DNA of 64,000 bases. Source: Acidobacteriota bacterium. GTDB taxonomy: Bacteria > Acidobacteriota > Vicinamibacteria > Vicinamibacterales > UBA8438. The stretch is from contig VXME01000076.1 of assembly GCA_009861545.1 (NCBI GenBank), forward strand, positions 1 to 64,000, written 5' to 3'. Shown piece after piece: positions 1 through 8,526 of the stretch. Both the position numbers and the translations under genes were made by a program. How positions within the stretch are numbered: position 1 is the stretch's first letter; every line of letters begins with the position of its first letter. Below the pieces are notes generated by a model, which was not told the origin of the DNA, did not search any database, and was given only the letters and a program-made list of their open reading frames with translations.

Positions 1-276
1 GCTGGAGGGGTTGGGGAGGCTCGCGAAGGTGACGGGCAGGTCGAGGCTTTGTTCGCGTTCCAGCGGGGGTGTGAGCTGGGGTTCGAGGCGGCGTGCGGGA
101 ACTATCGGGCGGTGCTTGCCGGTGACGGTGCGTTCGAGCGGGGGCCGCCGACTGTCGAGGACTATCCGATTGTGCTGCGGGGCAGCAAGGGAGAGATCAT
201 CGACCAGGAGCCGGCGGCGCTGTACGCTCGGGCTTGTGGACAGGGATGGCCAGGCGCTTGTGGGTCTGCCCGGTAG
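1..276 (+). CDS. C-terminal fragment of a Cys-containing repeat (Sel1-like) protein
   Basis: The frame is open from the first base of the window to the stop at 274-276, so only the last 91 residues are visible and the start lies upstream. Two Cys-bearing stretches, RGCELGFEAACGNY and ARACGQGWPGACG, resemble the paired-cysteine helices of Sel1-like repeats in secreted bacterial proteins, where cysteines in neighbouring helices form disulfides. No catalytic motif is visible. If the family call is right it is a binding or scaffold protein outside the cytoplasm; that is inference from two short repeats. It could also be an unrelated Cys-rich tail. Codon use is high-GC like the chromosomal genes, unlike the reverse transcriptase that follows. 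Confidence 0.45.
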   Translation, partial: AGGVGEAREGDGQVEALFAFQRGCELGFEAACGNYRAVLAGDGAFERGPPTVEDYPIVLRGSKGEIIDQEPAALYARACGQGWPGACGSAR

Positions 277-561
277 TAATCAGGAGCTGCTTGGGAAGGC
301 TTTCCTCGCTCTTGGGGCCTGCCCCGGTCGCCTTGGCCGGGGCATTTCGGTCCGTACGAGGTGTCGCCAGCTCCTGAGCCAACAACTGCATGGTATCCTG
401 GGGCCCACTGAGTGCGGACCAGCCCCATCTGATGATGAACTTCGACGTCCACTCCACGCAGACGCTCACCATCTCGCACAGCCAATCGCTTCGAGGTGTC
501 GGCTACAGGTGCCACCGGCGCCACCCGTTTCTGCGATAATGGGCAATTCTTGCAGGCTGCC
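277..561. other. Intergenic region upstream of the reverse transcriptase
   Basis: These 285 bases contain no convincing coding region on either strand. They hold one strong GC hairpin (321-343) and a weak GATAAT box at 535-540 ahead of the RT start, without a good -35 partner. Several defence-associated RTs need a non-coding RNA encoded just upstream of the RT gene, so this is where such an RNA would lie. Nothing in the sequence proves that one is made. Confidence 0.35.
321..343. terminator. GC-rich hairpin downstream of the partial gene
   Basis: A perfect 7-bp stem, GCCCCGG (321-327) and CCGGGGC (337-343), encloses a 9-nt loop, 45 bases after the stop of the preceding gene. No T-run follows, so an intrinsic terminator is only possible. 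The hairpin could also be part of an upstream structured RNA for the RT gene. Confidence 0.35.
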
Positions 562-2115
562 ATGTTCAAGCTGACGGATACTGAATTGCAGAGCGCCTTC
601 GAAGCCATATCCCATCATGGATACAGTGCCTTGTTTCCACCCCCTCCCGAATGGACAACCGTCACGGACAATTGGCCAGAAATCAGGCAATACCTAGCTG
701 GAATCGATCTTGACGTGTACGTACCGTACAAGCCGCTGCGTGTCTTTGTCCCAAAGAGCAGAGCAAACCTTCGCGTTGCACACTTGCTCCATCCGGAGGA
801 CCTCATCCTTTACACCGCCTTGGTGATAATTGTCAAAGATGACCTGGAAAGCGCCCGTATCTCACGACGCGCCCGCCGGGTCTTTTCGTACAGGACTCAA
901 CCGGGAGTATCTAACCGCCTCTACACTACGCGTGGAGCCTATACGAAGTACCTTGCGGAACTGCAAAGAAAATCGCGCAAACCCACGGTGCGTTTCGTGT
1001 CGATTGCTGATATAGCCGATTTCTATCCTCGCGTAAACCAACACCGCCTTGAGAATGTCATAACGTCTGCTTCCTCCAGCCCTCGTGGCAACGACGTAGC
1101 CAGAGTGCTCGTAAAGAAAATGATCAACCACCTGATGGAAAGTAACAGCTATGGCATTCCGGTAGGTCCACATGCCTCGCGGGTGCTTGGCGAGGCCGTT
1201 CTCATAGATGTTGACGCCCACTTGGAGTCTCAAGGCGTTGACTATGTGCGTTGGGTTGACGACTATCATATATTTTCTCGCACGGAGTACATGGCACAAT
1301 CCGCGGTGTTCCAGCTAGCGGAATGGATATTTGTGAATCATGGGTTGACTCTCCAGTCCGCAAAAACGAAAATTTGGCCAGTTGCGAAATATGTAGATTG
1401 GGTGCTATCCAAACCAGAGGACAGACTGACCGACAGAGACACGCTCCTTGCACTATTCCGTGACTCAGGCTACGTGGAGGAAGAAGCTGACGGTGAAGAA
1501 CTCCAGCGAATGGTTGATCAGATACATGGTTTTGACCTGCAGCAACTATTCCTGGAGTCGATTTCTGATCAAGAGATCGTTGATTACCGGGTTGTACGAT
1601 ACGTCTTGACGCGGCTTCCGAACATTCCTGGAGTGGATGAAGCCCTGAGAATGGGGCTATTGAACATTGTCATTGACCACGCAGAGTTGTTCTATCCGGT
1701 GGTAGAACACATAGCCGAGTACGTCATTTCCTTTCAGAATCTTTCGACGGAAGAGAAACGAAGAATCGGAGGGAAGTTGGCGCGTCCCCTAAAGAGAAGG
1801 CAGAATCCTCCGCCGGCGCACTATGCAATGTGGATTCTATACGTCTTTTCCACGTCCCCGGGGTGGATCAACGCGAGGGAAATCGTCAGCCTTTATACTC
1901 AATCTGCGTCTGAGGTCATAAGGAGGTATGCGGCGCTCGCAATTTCCGTTTGCGGAACTAGGGCTGAGGCTCTTGCTATTCGTCGGGATCTGCCAGCTGC
2001 ATCGAGTTTGCTTCGATTGGCGATTCTGGCCGCCTCCACGAAGTTAGGACAAGACGAACGAAAACATTGGAAACGGGCAAACCCAACTCGCGGCGTAGTC
2101 GAAAAATGCGTGTAG
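562..2115 (+). CDS. Reverse transcriptase of the Abi / unknown-group (defence RT) type
   Basis: A 517-residue RNA-directed DNA polymerase. The palm motifs are clear: motif A ADIADFYPRV with catalytic Asp about 150, the GIPVGPHAS motif at about 198-206, and the YxDD-equivalent RWVDDYHIF with Asp 233-234. The first residue of that box is Trp-Val rather than Tyr-Ala, as in many non-retron, non-group II RTs. Residues from about 290 to the end form a long helical region with no maturase or endonuclease domain, matching the architecture of abortive-infection and defence-associated RTs. The ATG at 562 is preferred over one 66 bases upstream because MFKLTDTELQSAFEAI looks like a natural N-terminus. 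The stop lies 23 bases before res, so the two may be co-transcribed. Base composition is visibly lower in GC than everything around it, pointing to recent transfer. The exact RT subgroup cannot be assigned by eye. Confidence 0.85.
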   Translation: MFKLTDTELQSAFEAISHHGYSALFPPPPEWTTVTDNWPEIRQYLAGIDLDVYVPYKPLRVFVPKSRANLRVAHLLHPEDLILYTALVIIVKDDLESARISRRARRVFSYRTQPGVSNRLYTTRGAYTKYLAELQRKSRKPTVRFVSIADIADFYPRVNQHRLENVITSASSSPRGNDVARVLVKKMINHLMESNSYGIPVGPHASRVLGEAVLIDVDAHLESQGVDYVRWVDDYHIFSRTEYMAQSAVFQLAEWIFVNHGLTLQSAKTKIWPVAKYVDWVLSKPEDRLTDRDTLLALFRDSGYVEEEADGEELQRMVDQIHGFDLQQLFLESISDQEIVDYRVVRYVLTRLPNIPGVDEALRMGLLNIVIDHAELFYPVVEHIAEYVISFQNLSTEEKRRIGGKLARPLKRRQNPPPAHYAMWILYVFSTSPGWINAREIVSLYTQSASEVIRRYAALAISVCGTRAEALAIRRDLPAASSLLRLAILAASTKLGQDERKHWKRANPTRGVVEKCV

Positions 2116-2138
2116 CCAATAGATCGACCTGACGCAAG

Positions 2139-5100
2139 ATGGATCCCACATTTTTCGAACAACCCATCCTGAACTCGCCGTACGAGTACCCATCCCGCCA
2201 CTGGGAGCTCGACGCCGGCGGCCAGCCGACGAACAGGATCCTGTCCGAGCGGCGCAAGGTCGCGTTCATCACGCCGATCCCGAAGCCGAAGAAGCAGAAG
2301 GGCGTCCAGCAGGAGAAGATCCTCTTCGACGTGGCCGCGCAGGCGCTCGGGACCGAGGCGCAGCAGTACGACCTGACGGCGTTCATCGGCGGCGTCCGCC
2401 ATCAGGTGGATCGCTGGCGGGAGCTGCCGGATCCGAACGCCTGGAGCGTGACGCCGGAGACCGCACGGCTCCTGCGCCACTGGCGCAGCCATCGGTTCAC
2501 CGACCTCCGTCCCTTCTTCTGCCAGGTTGAGGCGGTCGAAACCGCGATTTGGCTGACCGAGGTGGCGCCGACCCTCGGCAAGGAGGGCCGCGGGTTTCTC
2601 GATCAGATCGACGCCGCCAGCGAAGGCGCCAATCCGGGCCTCGCGAGGTTGGCTCTGAAGCTCGCCACCGGGGCCGGCAAGACCACCGTCATGGCGATGA
2701 TCATCGCCTGGCAGACGGTCAACGCGGTGCGCCGGCCGGGCAGCCGGCGGTTCACGCGCGGCTTCCTGGTGGTGACGCCCGGCGTGACCATCCGCGACCG
2801 GCTGCGGGTGCTTCAGCCGAACGATCCGGACAGCTACTACGCGAGCCGCGAGCTGGTGCCGAGCGACATGCTCCGCGACCTGGAGCGGGCGAAGATCGTC
2901 GTCACCAACTACCACGCGTTCCTGCGGCGCGAGACGCTGCCGCTGTCGAAGGGCGGCCGCGCCCTGCTGCAGGGGCCGGGGCCCGAGCTGCGGACGAAGG
3001 AGACCGAAGGGCAGATGCTGCAGCGCGTCATGCCGGGACTGATGGGCATGAAGCGCATCCTGGCCCTGAACGACGAGGCGCACCACTGCTACCGCGAGAA
3101 GTCGGCCGGCGAGGACGACGAAGGCCCGCTGAAGGGCGACGACCGCAAGGAGGCCGAGCGGAACCGGGAAGCAGCGCGGGTCTGGATCTCGGGGCTTGAA
3201 GCCGTCCAGCGGAAGCTCGGCCTGCAGCGCGTGATCGACCTGTCGGCGACGCCCTTCTTCCTGCGCGGCTCCGGCTACGCGGAGGGGACGCTGTTCCCGT
3301 GGACGGCGAGCGACTTCTCGCTGATGGACGCCATCGAGTGCGGCATCGTGAAGCTGCCGCGCGTGCCGGTGGCCGACAACATCCCCGGCGGCGAGATGCC
3401 GAAGTTCCGGAACCTGTGGGAGCACATCCGCCCGAAGATGCCGAAGCGGGGCCGCGGCAAGGCTGGCGGGCTGGATCCGCTGAGCCTGCCGGTGGAGTTG
3501 CAGACCGCGCTCCAGGCCCTCTACGGCCACTACGAGCAGACGTTCCAGTTGTGGGAGCAGGCCGGCATCGCGGCGCCGCCCTGCTTCATCATCGTCTGCA
3601 ACAACACCTCGACCTCGAAGCTCGTCTACGACTTCGTCTCCGGCTTCTTCCGCGAGAACGAGTACGGCGCCACGACGCTGGTCAACGGCCGCCTGCCGCT
3701 GTTTCGCAACTTCGACGAGCACGGCAACCCGCACCCCCGCCCGCGCACGCTGCTCATCGACAGCGAGCAGCTCGACTCGGGCGAGGCGCTCGACAAGAAC
3801 TTCCGCGCCGCGGCCGGCGACGAGATCGAGCGCTTCCGTCGGGAGATCGTCGCCCGGACGGGTGATCGGAAGCAGGCCGAGCACCTGTCGGACCAGGATC
3901 TGCTCCGCGAAGTGATGAACACGGTCGGCAAGCCGGACACCCTCGGCGGATCCGTCCGCTGCGTCGTCTCCGTCTCGATGCTGACCGAGGGTTGGGACGC
4001 CCGGACGGTCACGCACATCCTGGGCGTCCGCGCTTTCGGCACGCAGCTCCTCTGCGAGCAGGTCGTCGGGCGCGCGCTGCGTCGCCAGTCCTACGATCCC
4101 AACGAGGACGGCCTCTTCGACGTCGAGTACGCCGATGTCCTCGGCATCCCGTTCGATTTCACCGCCAAGCCGGTGCCGGTCAAGCCGCCGCCGCCGCGCG
4201 AGACGGTGCTGGTGCGGGCGATCACGCCGGAACGCGACGCCTGCGAGATCCGCTTCCCGCGGGTGGCTGGCTACCGCGTCGAGCTCCCCGAAGAGCGGCT
4301 GACGGCCCGCTTCAACGACGACTCGACGCTGGAGCTCACCCCCGCGCTGGTCGGCCCGTCCAACACGCGCGTCGAGGGCATCATCGGCGAAGGGGTCGAT
4401 CTGAACCTGATCCATACCCGCGACCTGCGGAAGTCGACCCTGCTGTTTCACCTTACGAAGCGGCTGCTGGAGACCAAGTGGCGGGATCCCGGCGAGGAGC
4501 CGAAGCTGCACCTGTTCGGCCAGCTCAAGCGGATCACCCGGCAGTGGCTCGACGACCACCTCGACTGCAAGGGCGGGACGTATCCGGCGCAGCTCATGTA
4601 CCAGGAACTTGCGGACATGGCGTGCGAACGGATCACGGCCGGGATCGTCTCCAATCTACTGGGCGAGCGTCCGATCAAGGCGATGCTGGATCCCTATAAC
4701 CCCGTCGGGTCGACGCTCCACGTGCGCTTCACGACCTCGAAGAAGCTCCGTTGGGAGACCGACCCCGGCCGCTGCCACATCAACTGGGTCGTGTGCGACA
4801 GCGACTGGGAGGCCCAGTTCTGTCTCGTCGTCGAATCGCATCCGCGGGTGCGCGCCTACGTCAAGAACCACGCCCTCGGCCTCGAGGTGCCCTATCGCTA
4901 CGGTTCCCGGACGCGCCGCTACCTCCCCGATTTCGTCGTGCTCGTCGACGATGGCCGCGGCGACGACGACCTGCTCCGTCTCGTGGTCGAGGTGAAGGGC
5001 TACCGGGGCGAAGACGCCAAGGACAAGAAGACGACGATGGACACCTACTGGGTCCCCGGCGTCAACAACCTCGGCGCCTACGGCCGCTGGGCCTTCGCCG

Positions 5101-5189
5101 AGCTGACGGATGTCTACACGATGGAGGAGGACTTCGAAAGCGCGCTGAAGGGGCAGTTCCAGGCGCTCGTCGAGCGGGCGTTGCCTTGA
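2139..5189 (+). CDS. Type III-like restriction enzyme, Res subunit
   Basis: A 1016-residue SF2 helicase-nuclease that would cut DNA lacking the methylation made by the downstream methyltransferase. Visible motifs are Walker A GAGKT (178-182), a DEAHH box (312-316), the helicase segment SVSMLTEGWDARTVTHILG with the following QLLCEQVVGRALRR, and a C-terminal PD-(D/E)xK nuclease site (PD 930-931, then ExK 951-953 in VVEVKGYRG). Size and order match the large Res proteins paired with beta-class Mod proteins. The gene order here is res, hicB, hicA, mod, all on one strand. GC content is high and uniform, unlike the RT gene just upstream. The ribosome binding site before ATG 2139 is weak, which is compatible with coupling to the RT transcript. 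Confidence 0.9.
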   Translation: MDPTFFEQPILNSPYEYPSRHWELDAGGQPTNRILSERRKVAFITPIPKPKKQKGVQQEKILFDVAAQALGTEAQQYDLTAFIGGVRHQVDRWRELPDPNAWSVTPETARLLRHWRSHRFTDLRPFFCQVEAVETAIWLTEVAPTLGKEGRGFLDQIDAASEGANPGLARLALKLATGAGKTTVMAMIIAWQTVNAVRRPGSRRFTRGFLVVTPGVTIRDRLRVLQPNDPDSYYASRELVPSDMLRDLERAKIVVTNYHAFLRRETLPLSKGGRALLQGPGPELRTKETEGQMLQRVMPGLMGMKRILALNDEAHHCYREKSAGEDDEGPLKGDDRKEAERNREAARVWISGLEAVQRKLGLQRVIDLSATPFFLRGSGYAEGTLFPWTASDFSLMDAIECGIVKLPRVPVADNIPGGEMPKFRNLWEHIRPKMPKRGRGKAGGLDPLSLPVELQTALQALYGHYEQTFQLWEQAGIAAPPCFIIVCNNTSTSKLVYDFVSGFFRENEYGATTLVNGRLPLFRNFDEHGNPHPRPRTLLIDSEQLDSGEALDKNFRAAAGDEIERFRREIVARTGDRKQAEHLSDQDLLREVMNTVGKPDTLGGSVRCVVSVSMLTEGWDARTVTHILGVRAFGTQLLCEQVVGRALRRQSYDPNEDGLFDVEYADVLGIPFDFTAKPVPVKPPPPRETVLVRAITPERDACEIRFPRVAGYRVELPEERLTARFNDDSTLELTPALVGPSNTRVEGIIGEGVDLNLIHTRDLRKSTLLFHLTKRLLETKWRDPGEEPKLHLFGQLKRITRQWLDDHLDCKGGTYPAQLMYQELADMACERITAGIVSNLLGERPIKAMLDPYNPVGSTLHVRFTTSKKLRWETDPGRCHINWVVCDSDWEAQFCLVVESHPRVRAYVKNHALGLEVPYRYGSRTRRYLPDFVVLVDDGRGDDDLLRLVVEVKGYRGEDAKDKKTTMDTYWVPGVNNLGAYGRWAFAELTDVYTMEEDFESALKGQFQALVERALP

Positions 5190-5273
5190 CGAGCGGCAGC
5201 GACGGGGCTACGTTGGCGGCTCCTGTCGGCGGCGGGTGGAGAGATTCGCGACAGGACGAACGAGGGAATGCAC

Positions 5274-5483
5274 ATGGAGTACACCGCGGTCGTGAAGCAT
5301 TGCGGCGAATGGTGGATCGGCTGGATTGAGGAAGTGCCGGGCGTCAACTGCCAGGAACGCACGCACGAGGAGTTGCGGCAGAGCCTCGCCGATGCACTTG
5401 CGGAAGCGCTCGAGTTCAATCGGCGGGACGCTCTGGCCGCGGCCGGTGACGACTATCGGGAAGAGAAGGTCGTCGTTGCATGA
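5274..5483 (+). CDS. hicB: HicB-family antitoxin
   Basis: A small protein of 69 residues with the HicB partial RNase H-like fold signature: MEYTAVVKHCGEWWIGWIEE, then PGVNCQERTHEELRQSL. It should neutralise HicA and repress its own operon. An in-frame ATG lies at 5268, but GAGGG at 5262-5266 is almost touching that codon and sits 7 bases from the ATG at 5274, so 5274 is taken as the start. Its last bases overlap hicA. The antitoxin-first order (hicB then hicA) is one of the two arrangements known for this family. It lies between the restriction and methyltransferase genes. There is no obvious separate C-terminal DNA-binding domain, so autoregulation may be weak. Confidence 0.85.
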   Translation: MEYTAVVKHCGEWWIGWIEEVPGVNCQERTHEELRQSLADALAEALEFNRRDALAAAGDDYREEKVVVA

Positions 5484-5677
5484 AGCGGAGCGAGCTGTTG
5501 CGATACCTGCAGGGCCAAGGGTGCGCACTGGTCCGCGAAGGATCGCGGCATTCCTGGTGGCGCAACCGGTCCGGAGACCGGCGTTCCGCCGTGCCGAGAC
5601 ACCGGGAGATCAACGATACCCTGGCTCGCAAGATCTGTCGTGACCTCGGCGTCGATCCAATCGGACGGGACAAGTAG
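5480..5677 (+). CDS. hicA: HicA-family mRNA interferase toxin
   Basis: A 65-residue HicA toxin, a dsRBD-fold RNase that cleaves translated mRNAs. The key catalytic His is in GSRHSWWRN near residue 25. The N-terminus MKRSELLRYLQGQGCALVREG and the C-terminal INDTLARKICRDLGV are typical of the family, and the length is normal. The start overlaps the hicB stop by 4 bases (ATGA), so translation is coupled. Its stop is 13 bases before the mod start codon, placing the toxin inside the restriction-modification transcription unit. No disruption is seen; the pair should be functional. Confidence 0.85.
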   Translation: MKRSELLRYLQGQGCALVREGSRHSWWRNRSGDRRSAVPRHREINDTLARKICRDLGVDPIGRDK

Positions 5678-5690
5678 ACGGAGGAGCCGC

Positions 5691-8513
5691 ATGGGGCGAG
5701 CCAAAGCGAATCCGCGGACCGTCGCGACCCTCAGGCATGAGGAGGCGTCGCGCAAGAACATCCCCACGGTCGAGTTCCGGTCCGTGATGGAGCGCGCCGA
5801 GCAGAGCCCCGTCCAGGTCGCCTACCAGCGCCGCAACCGCGACCTCGACCCGCAGCTCGTCTGGCGCGGCAAGGACGCGCAGGACTGGTCCGACCTCGTG
5901 GTGCAGGCCCCGCCGCTCTTCATCCAGGAGAAGGTCCACCCGAAGGTGCTCGTCGACGACCTGCGCCGGCAGCGCGGGAACGGGCAGGTCGGGCAAGGCG
6001 GCGACCGCACGGAAGTCCAGCCGGATCTGTTCGCCGACTTCAACGGGCTGCCGAACGATGATGCCCGGACCGAGTTCTACCAGCACGACGCGAACTGGTC
6101 GAACCGGATGATCCTCGGCGACAGCTTGCAGGTGATGGCCTCGCTCGCCGAGCGCGAGGGGCTGCGCGGCAAGGTGCAGTGCATCTACCTCGACCCGCCC
6201 TACGGCATCAAGTTCAACTCGAACTTCCAGTGGTCGACGACCAGCCGCAATGTCAAGGACGGCAAGGCGGAGCACATCAGCCGGGAGCCGGAGCAGGTCA
6301 AGGCGTTTCGGGACACATGGCGAGACGGCATTCATTCGTATCTGACGTACCTGCGCGATCGGTTGATCGTAGCGCGAGAGCTGTTGGCCGAGAGCGGTTC
6401 GATCTTCGTGCAGATCGGCGATGAAAATGTCCATCGGGTGCGGGCGTTGATGGACGAAGTGTTCGGCGAAGGACACTTCGTCGGCGAAATCGTGTTCCAG
6501 AAGACTTCGTCAACTTCGTCAGACTCTCTATCAGGAGTTTTCGATTCTCTCTTGTGGTTCAGTAAGTCTGAATCAACCAAATACCGGGCGCTCTTTCAGC
6601 AGAAGGAACCTGGTTCTGCCGGTGCGAGTCAATACGGATTCGCAGAGAACCCAAGCGGAGAGAGGCGTACCTTGACGGAATGGAGGCAAGGCAGCGTAGA
6701 TGTCAAATCGTTGAAGGTGTTCGCCCACGGTGACATTACCAGCCAGAGGCCAGCACAGGGAGAAGATGTTCGGGAGTTCATCTATGAGGGCAAGCCGTTT
6801 GAGGTCAAGAAGGGTACCTTCAAGACGGATGCGCATGGACTGCGACGGATTTCGCTCGCGAAGCGCATGATATTCGTCGGCAAGACACTGCGTTACGTTC
6901 GGTTTCTGAACGACTTCTCCGTATTCCCGCATTCCAATCTGTGGACTGATACAACTACGTCGGGATTTGATGACCCCAAGGTTTTCGTCGTACAGACGAA
7001 CCGTACCGTTGTCGAGCGTTGCATCCTCATGACCACCGACCCCGGCGACTTGGTGCTCGATCCTACCTGCGGTTCCGGTACAACCGCGTATGTCGCCGAG
7101 CAATGGGGCCGCCGCTGGATCACCATCGATACCTCCCGAGTAGCGCTGGCACTCGCCCGTGCCCGCGTCATGGGTGCGCGCTACCCGTACTACCTTCTCG
7201 CTGACAGTCCGGAAGGGCAGCGCAAGGAGGCCGAGATCACGCGCAAGGCACCCTCGGAGACACCGACGCACGGTGACGTCCGGCAGGGGTTCGTCTACGA
7301 GCGGGTGCCGCACATCACGCTCAAGTCGATTGCCAACAACGCCGAGATCGACGTCATCTGGGAGCGCTGGCAGGAGACGCTGGAGCCGTTACGCGACGAC
7401 CTGAACGCCAAGCTCGATGGCGACTGGGAGGAGTGGCAGATTCCCCGCGAGGCGTCCGAGGACTGGCCGGCGGAGGCGGTCGAGGCGCATCGCCTCTGGT
7501 GGGAGGCGCGCATCGCCCGGCAACAGGAGATCGACGCCTCCATCGCGGCCCGGGCCGACTACGAGTACCTCTACGACAAGCCCTACGAGGACAACCGGAA
7601 GGTCCGGGTGGCGGGACCGTTCACGGTGGAGAGCCTGTCGCCGCACCGCGTGTTGGCGGTCGATGAGGACGACGAGCTCATCGACCGCGCCGCCGAGCCG
7701 AGGGCCGACTACGGGCTGCAGCAGGACTTCGCGGCCATGATCCTGGAGCAGCTCGCGGCCGCCGGCGTGCAGCAGGCGCACAAGGAGGATCGCATCGCCT
7801 TCGCCGCCGTCACGCCCTGGCCGGGCGAGTACATCTGCGCGGAGGGACGCTACCGCGAGAGCGATGGCGATGCCGGCCCGGAGAAGCGCGCCGGGATCTT
7901 CGTCGGCCCCGAGTTCGGCACCGTGGCCCGACCGGACCTGGTGGCGGCCGCGCGCGAGGCGGGCGACGCCGGCTTCGACGTCCTGATCGGCTGCGCGTTC
8001 AACTACGAGGCGCACGCGTCCGAGTTCAACCGCCTCGGCCGCATCCCGGTGCTGAAGGCGCGCATGAACGCCGACCTCCACATGGCCGACGAGCTGAAGA
8101 ACACCGGCAAGGGCAACCTGTTCGTCATCTTCGGCGAGCCGGACATAGACATCCTCCCGGTCGGCGACGAAGGCGACGGCGGCACGCGCATCCAGGTGCG
8201 GATCAACGGCGTGGACGTCTTCCACCCGACCACCGGCGAGGTCCGCAGCGACGGCGCCGACGGCATCGCCTGCTGGTTCATCGACACCGACTACAACGAG
8301 GAGAGCTTCTTCGTCCGGCACGCCTACTTCCTCGGCGCGAACGACCCCTACAAGGCGCTGAAGACGACGCTGAAGGCCGAGATCGACGCCCACGCGTGGG
8401 CGTCGCTCCACAGCGACGTCTCGCGCCCGTTCGACCGCCCGGAGTCGGGCCGCATCGCCGTCAAGGTCATCAACCACCTCGGCGACGAGGTGATGAAGGT
8501 GTTCCGGGTGTGA
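5691..8513 (+). CDS. Beta-class (type III Mod-like) DNA methyltransferase
   Basis: A 940-residue site-specific DNA methyltransferase that would protect the host from the Res protein. DPPY (168-171) precedes the AdoMet motif DPTCGSG (457-463); this motif order defines the beta class used by type III Mod proteins for N6-adenine or N4-cytosine. A long C-terminal region of about 400 residues follows, as in the large Mod proteins that pair with this Res type. The ATG at 5691 is chosen because GGAGGAG at 5680-5686 sits 4 bases upstream; an in-frame ATG at 5640 would lie inside hicA. The segment 6490-7020, between the two motifs and expected to hold the target recognition domain, is much lower in GC than the flanks. 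The last 95 bases are duplicated at 9253-9347. Confidence 0.9.
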   Translation: MGRAKANPRTVATLRHEEASRKNIPTVEFRSVMERAEQSPVQVAYQRRNRDLDPQLVWRGKDAQDWSDLVVQAPPLFIQEKVHPKVLVDDLRRQRGNGQVGQGGDRTEVQPDLFADFNGLPNDDARTEFYQHDANWSNRMILGDSLQVMASLAEREGLRGKVQCIYLDPPYGIKFNSNFQWSTTSRNVKDGKAEHISREPEQVKAFRDTWRDGIHSYLTYLRDRLIVARELLAESGSIFVQIGDENVHRVRALMDEVFGEGHFVGEIVFQKTSSTSSDSLSGVFDSLLWFSKSESTKYRALFQQKEPGSAGASQYGFAENPSGERRTLTEWRQGSVDVKSLKVFAHGDITSQRPAQGEDVREFIYEGKPFEVKKGTFKTDAHGLRRISLAKRMIFVGKTLRYVRFLNDFSVFPHSNLWTDTTTSGFDDPKVFVVQTNRTVVERCILMTTDPGDLVLDPTCGSGTTAYVAEQWGRRWITIDTSRVALALARARVMGARYPYYLLADSPEGQRKEAEITRKAPSETPTHGDVRQGFVYERVPHITLKSIANNAEIDVIWERWQETLEPLRDDLNAKLDGDWEEWQIPREASEDWPAEAVEAHRLWWEARIARQQEIDASIAARADYEYLYDKPYEDNRKVRVAGPFTVESLSPHRVLAVDEDDELIDRAAEPRADYGLQQDFAAMILEQLAAAGVQQAHKEDRIAFAAVTPWPGEYICAEGRYRESDGDAGPEKRAGIFVGPEFGTVARPDLVAAAREAGDAGFDVLIGCAFNYEAHASEFNRLGRIPVLKARMNADLHMADELKNTGKGNLFVIFGEPDIDILPVGDEGDGGTRIQVRINGVDVFHPTTGEVRSDGADGIACWFIDTDYNEESFFVRHAYFLGANDPYKALKTTLKAEIDAHAWASLHSDVSRPFDRPESGRIAVKVINHLGDEVMKVFRV
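8419..8513 (+). repeat. 95-bp direct repeat, copy 1 (3' end of mod)
   Basis: This stretch encodes the last 31 residues of the methyltransferase and its stop codon. It recurs at 9253-9347 with two mismatches in 95 bases. The two copies bracket the PIN/antitoxin cassette at 8514-9252. Confidence 0.9.
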
Positions 8514-8526
8514 GCAGGAGTCGCCC

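Noticed and set aside
562-2115. Group II intron or retron origin for the reverse transcriptase
   Set aside because: No maturase or HNH domain follows the RT core, no intron domain V-like structure is seen downstream, and the palm motifs differ from retron RTs.
1899-4559. An 886-codon open frame on the minus strand
   Set aside because: It is antisense to the well-supported res gene and has the composition of a shadow frame.
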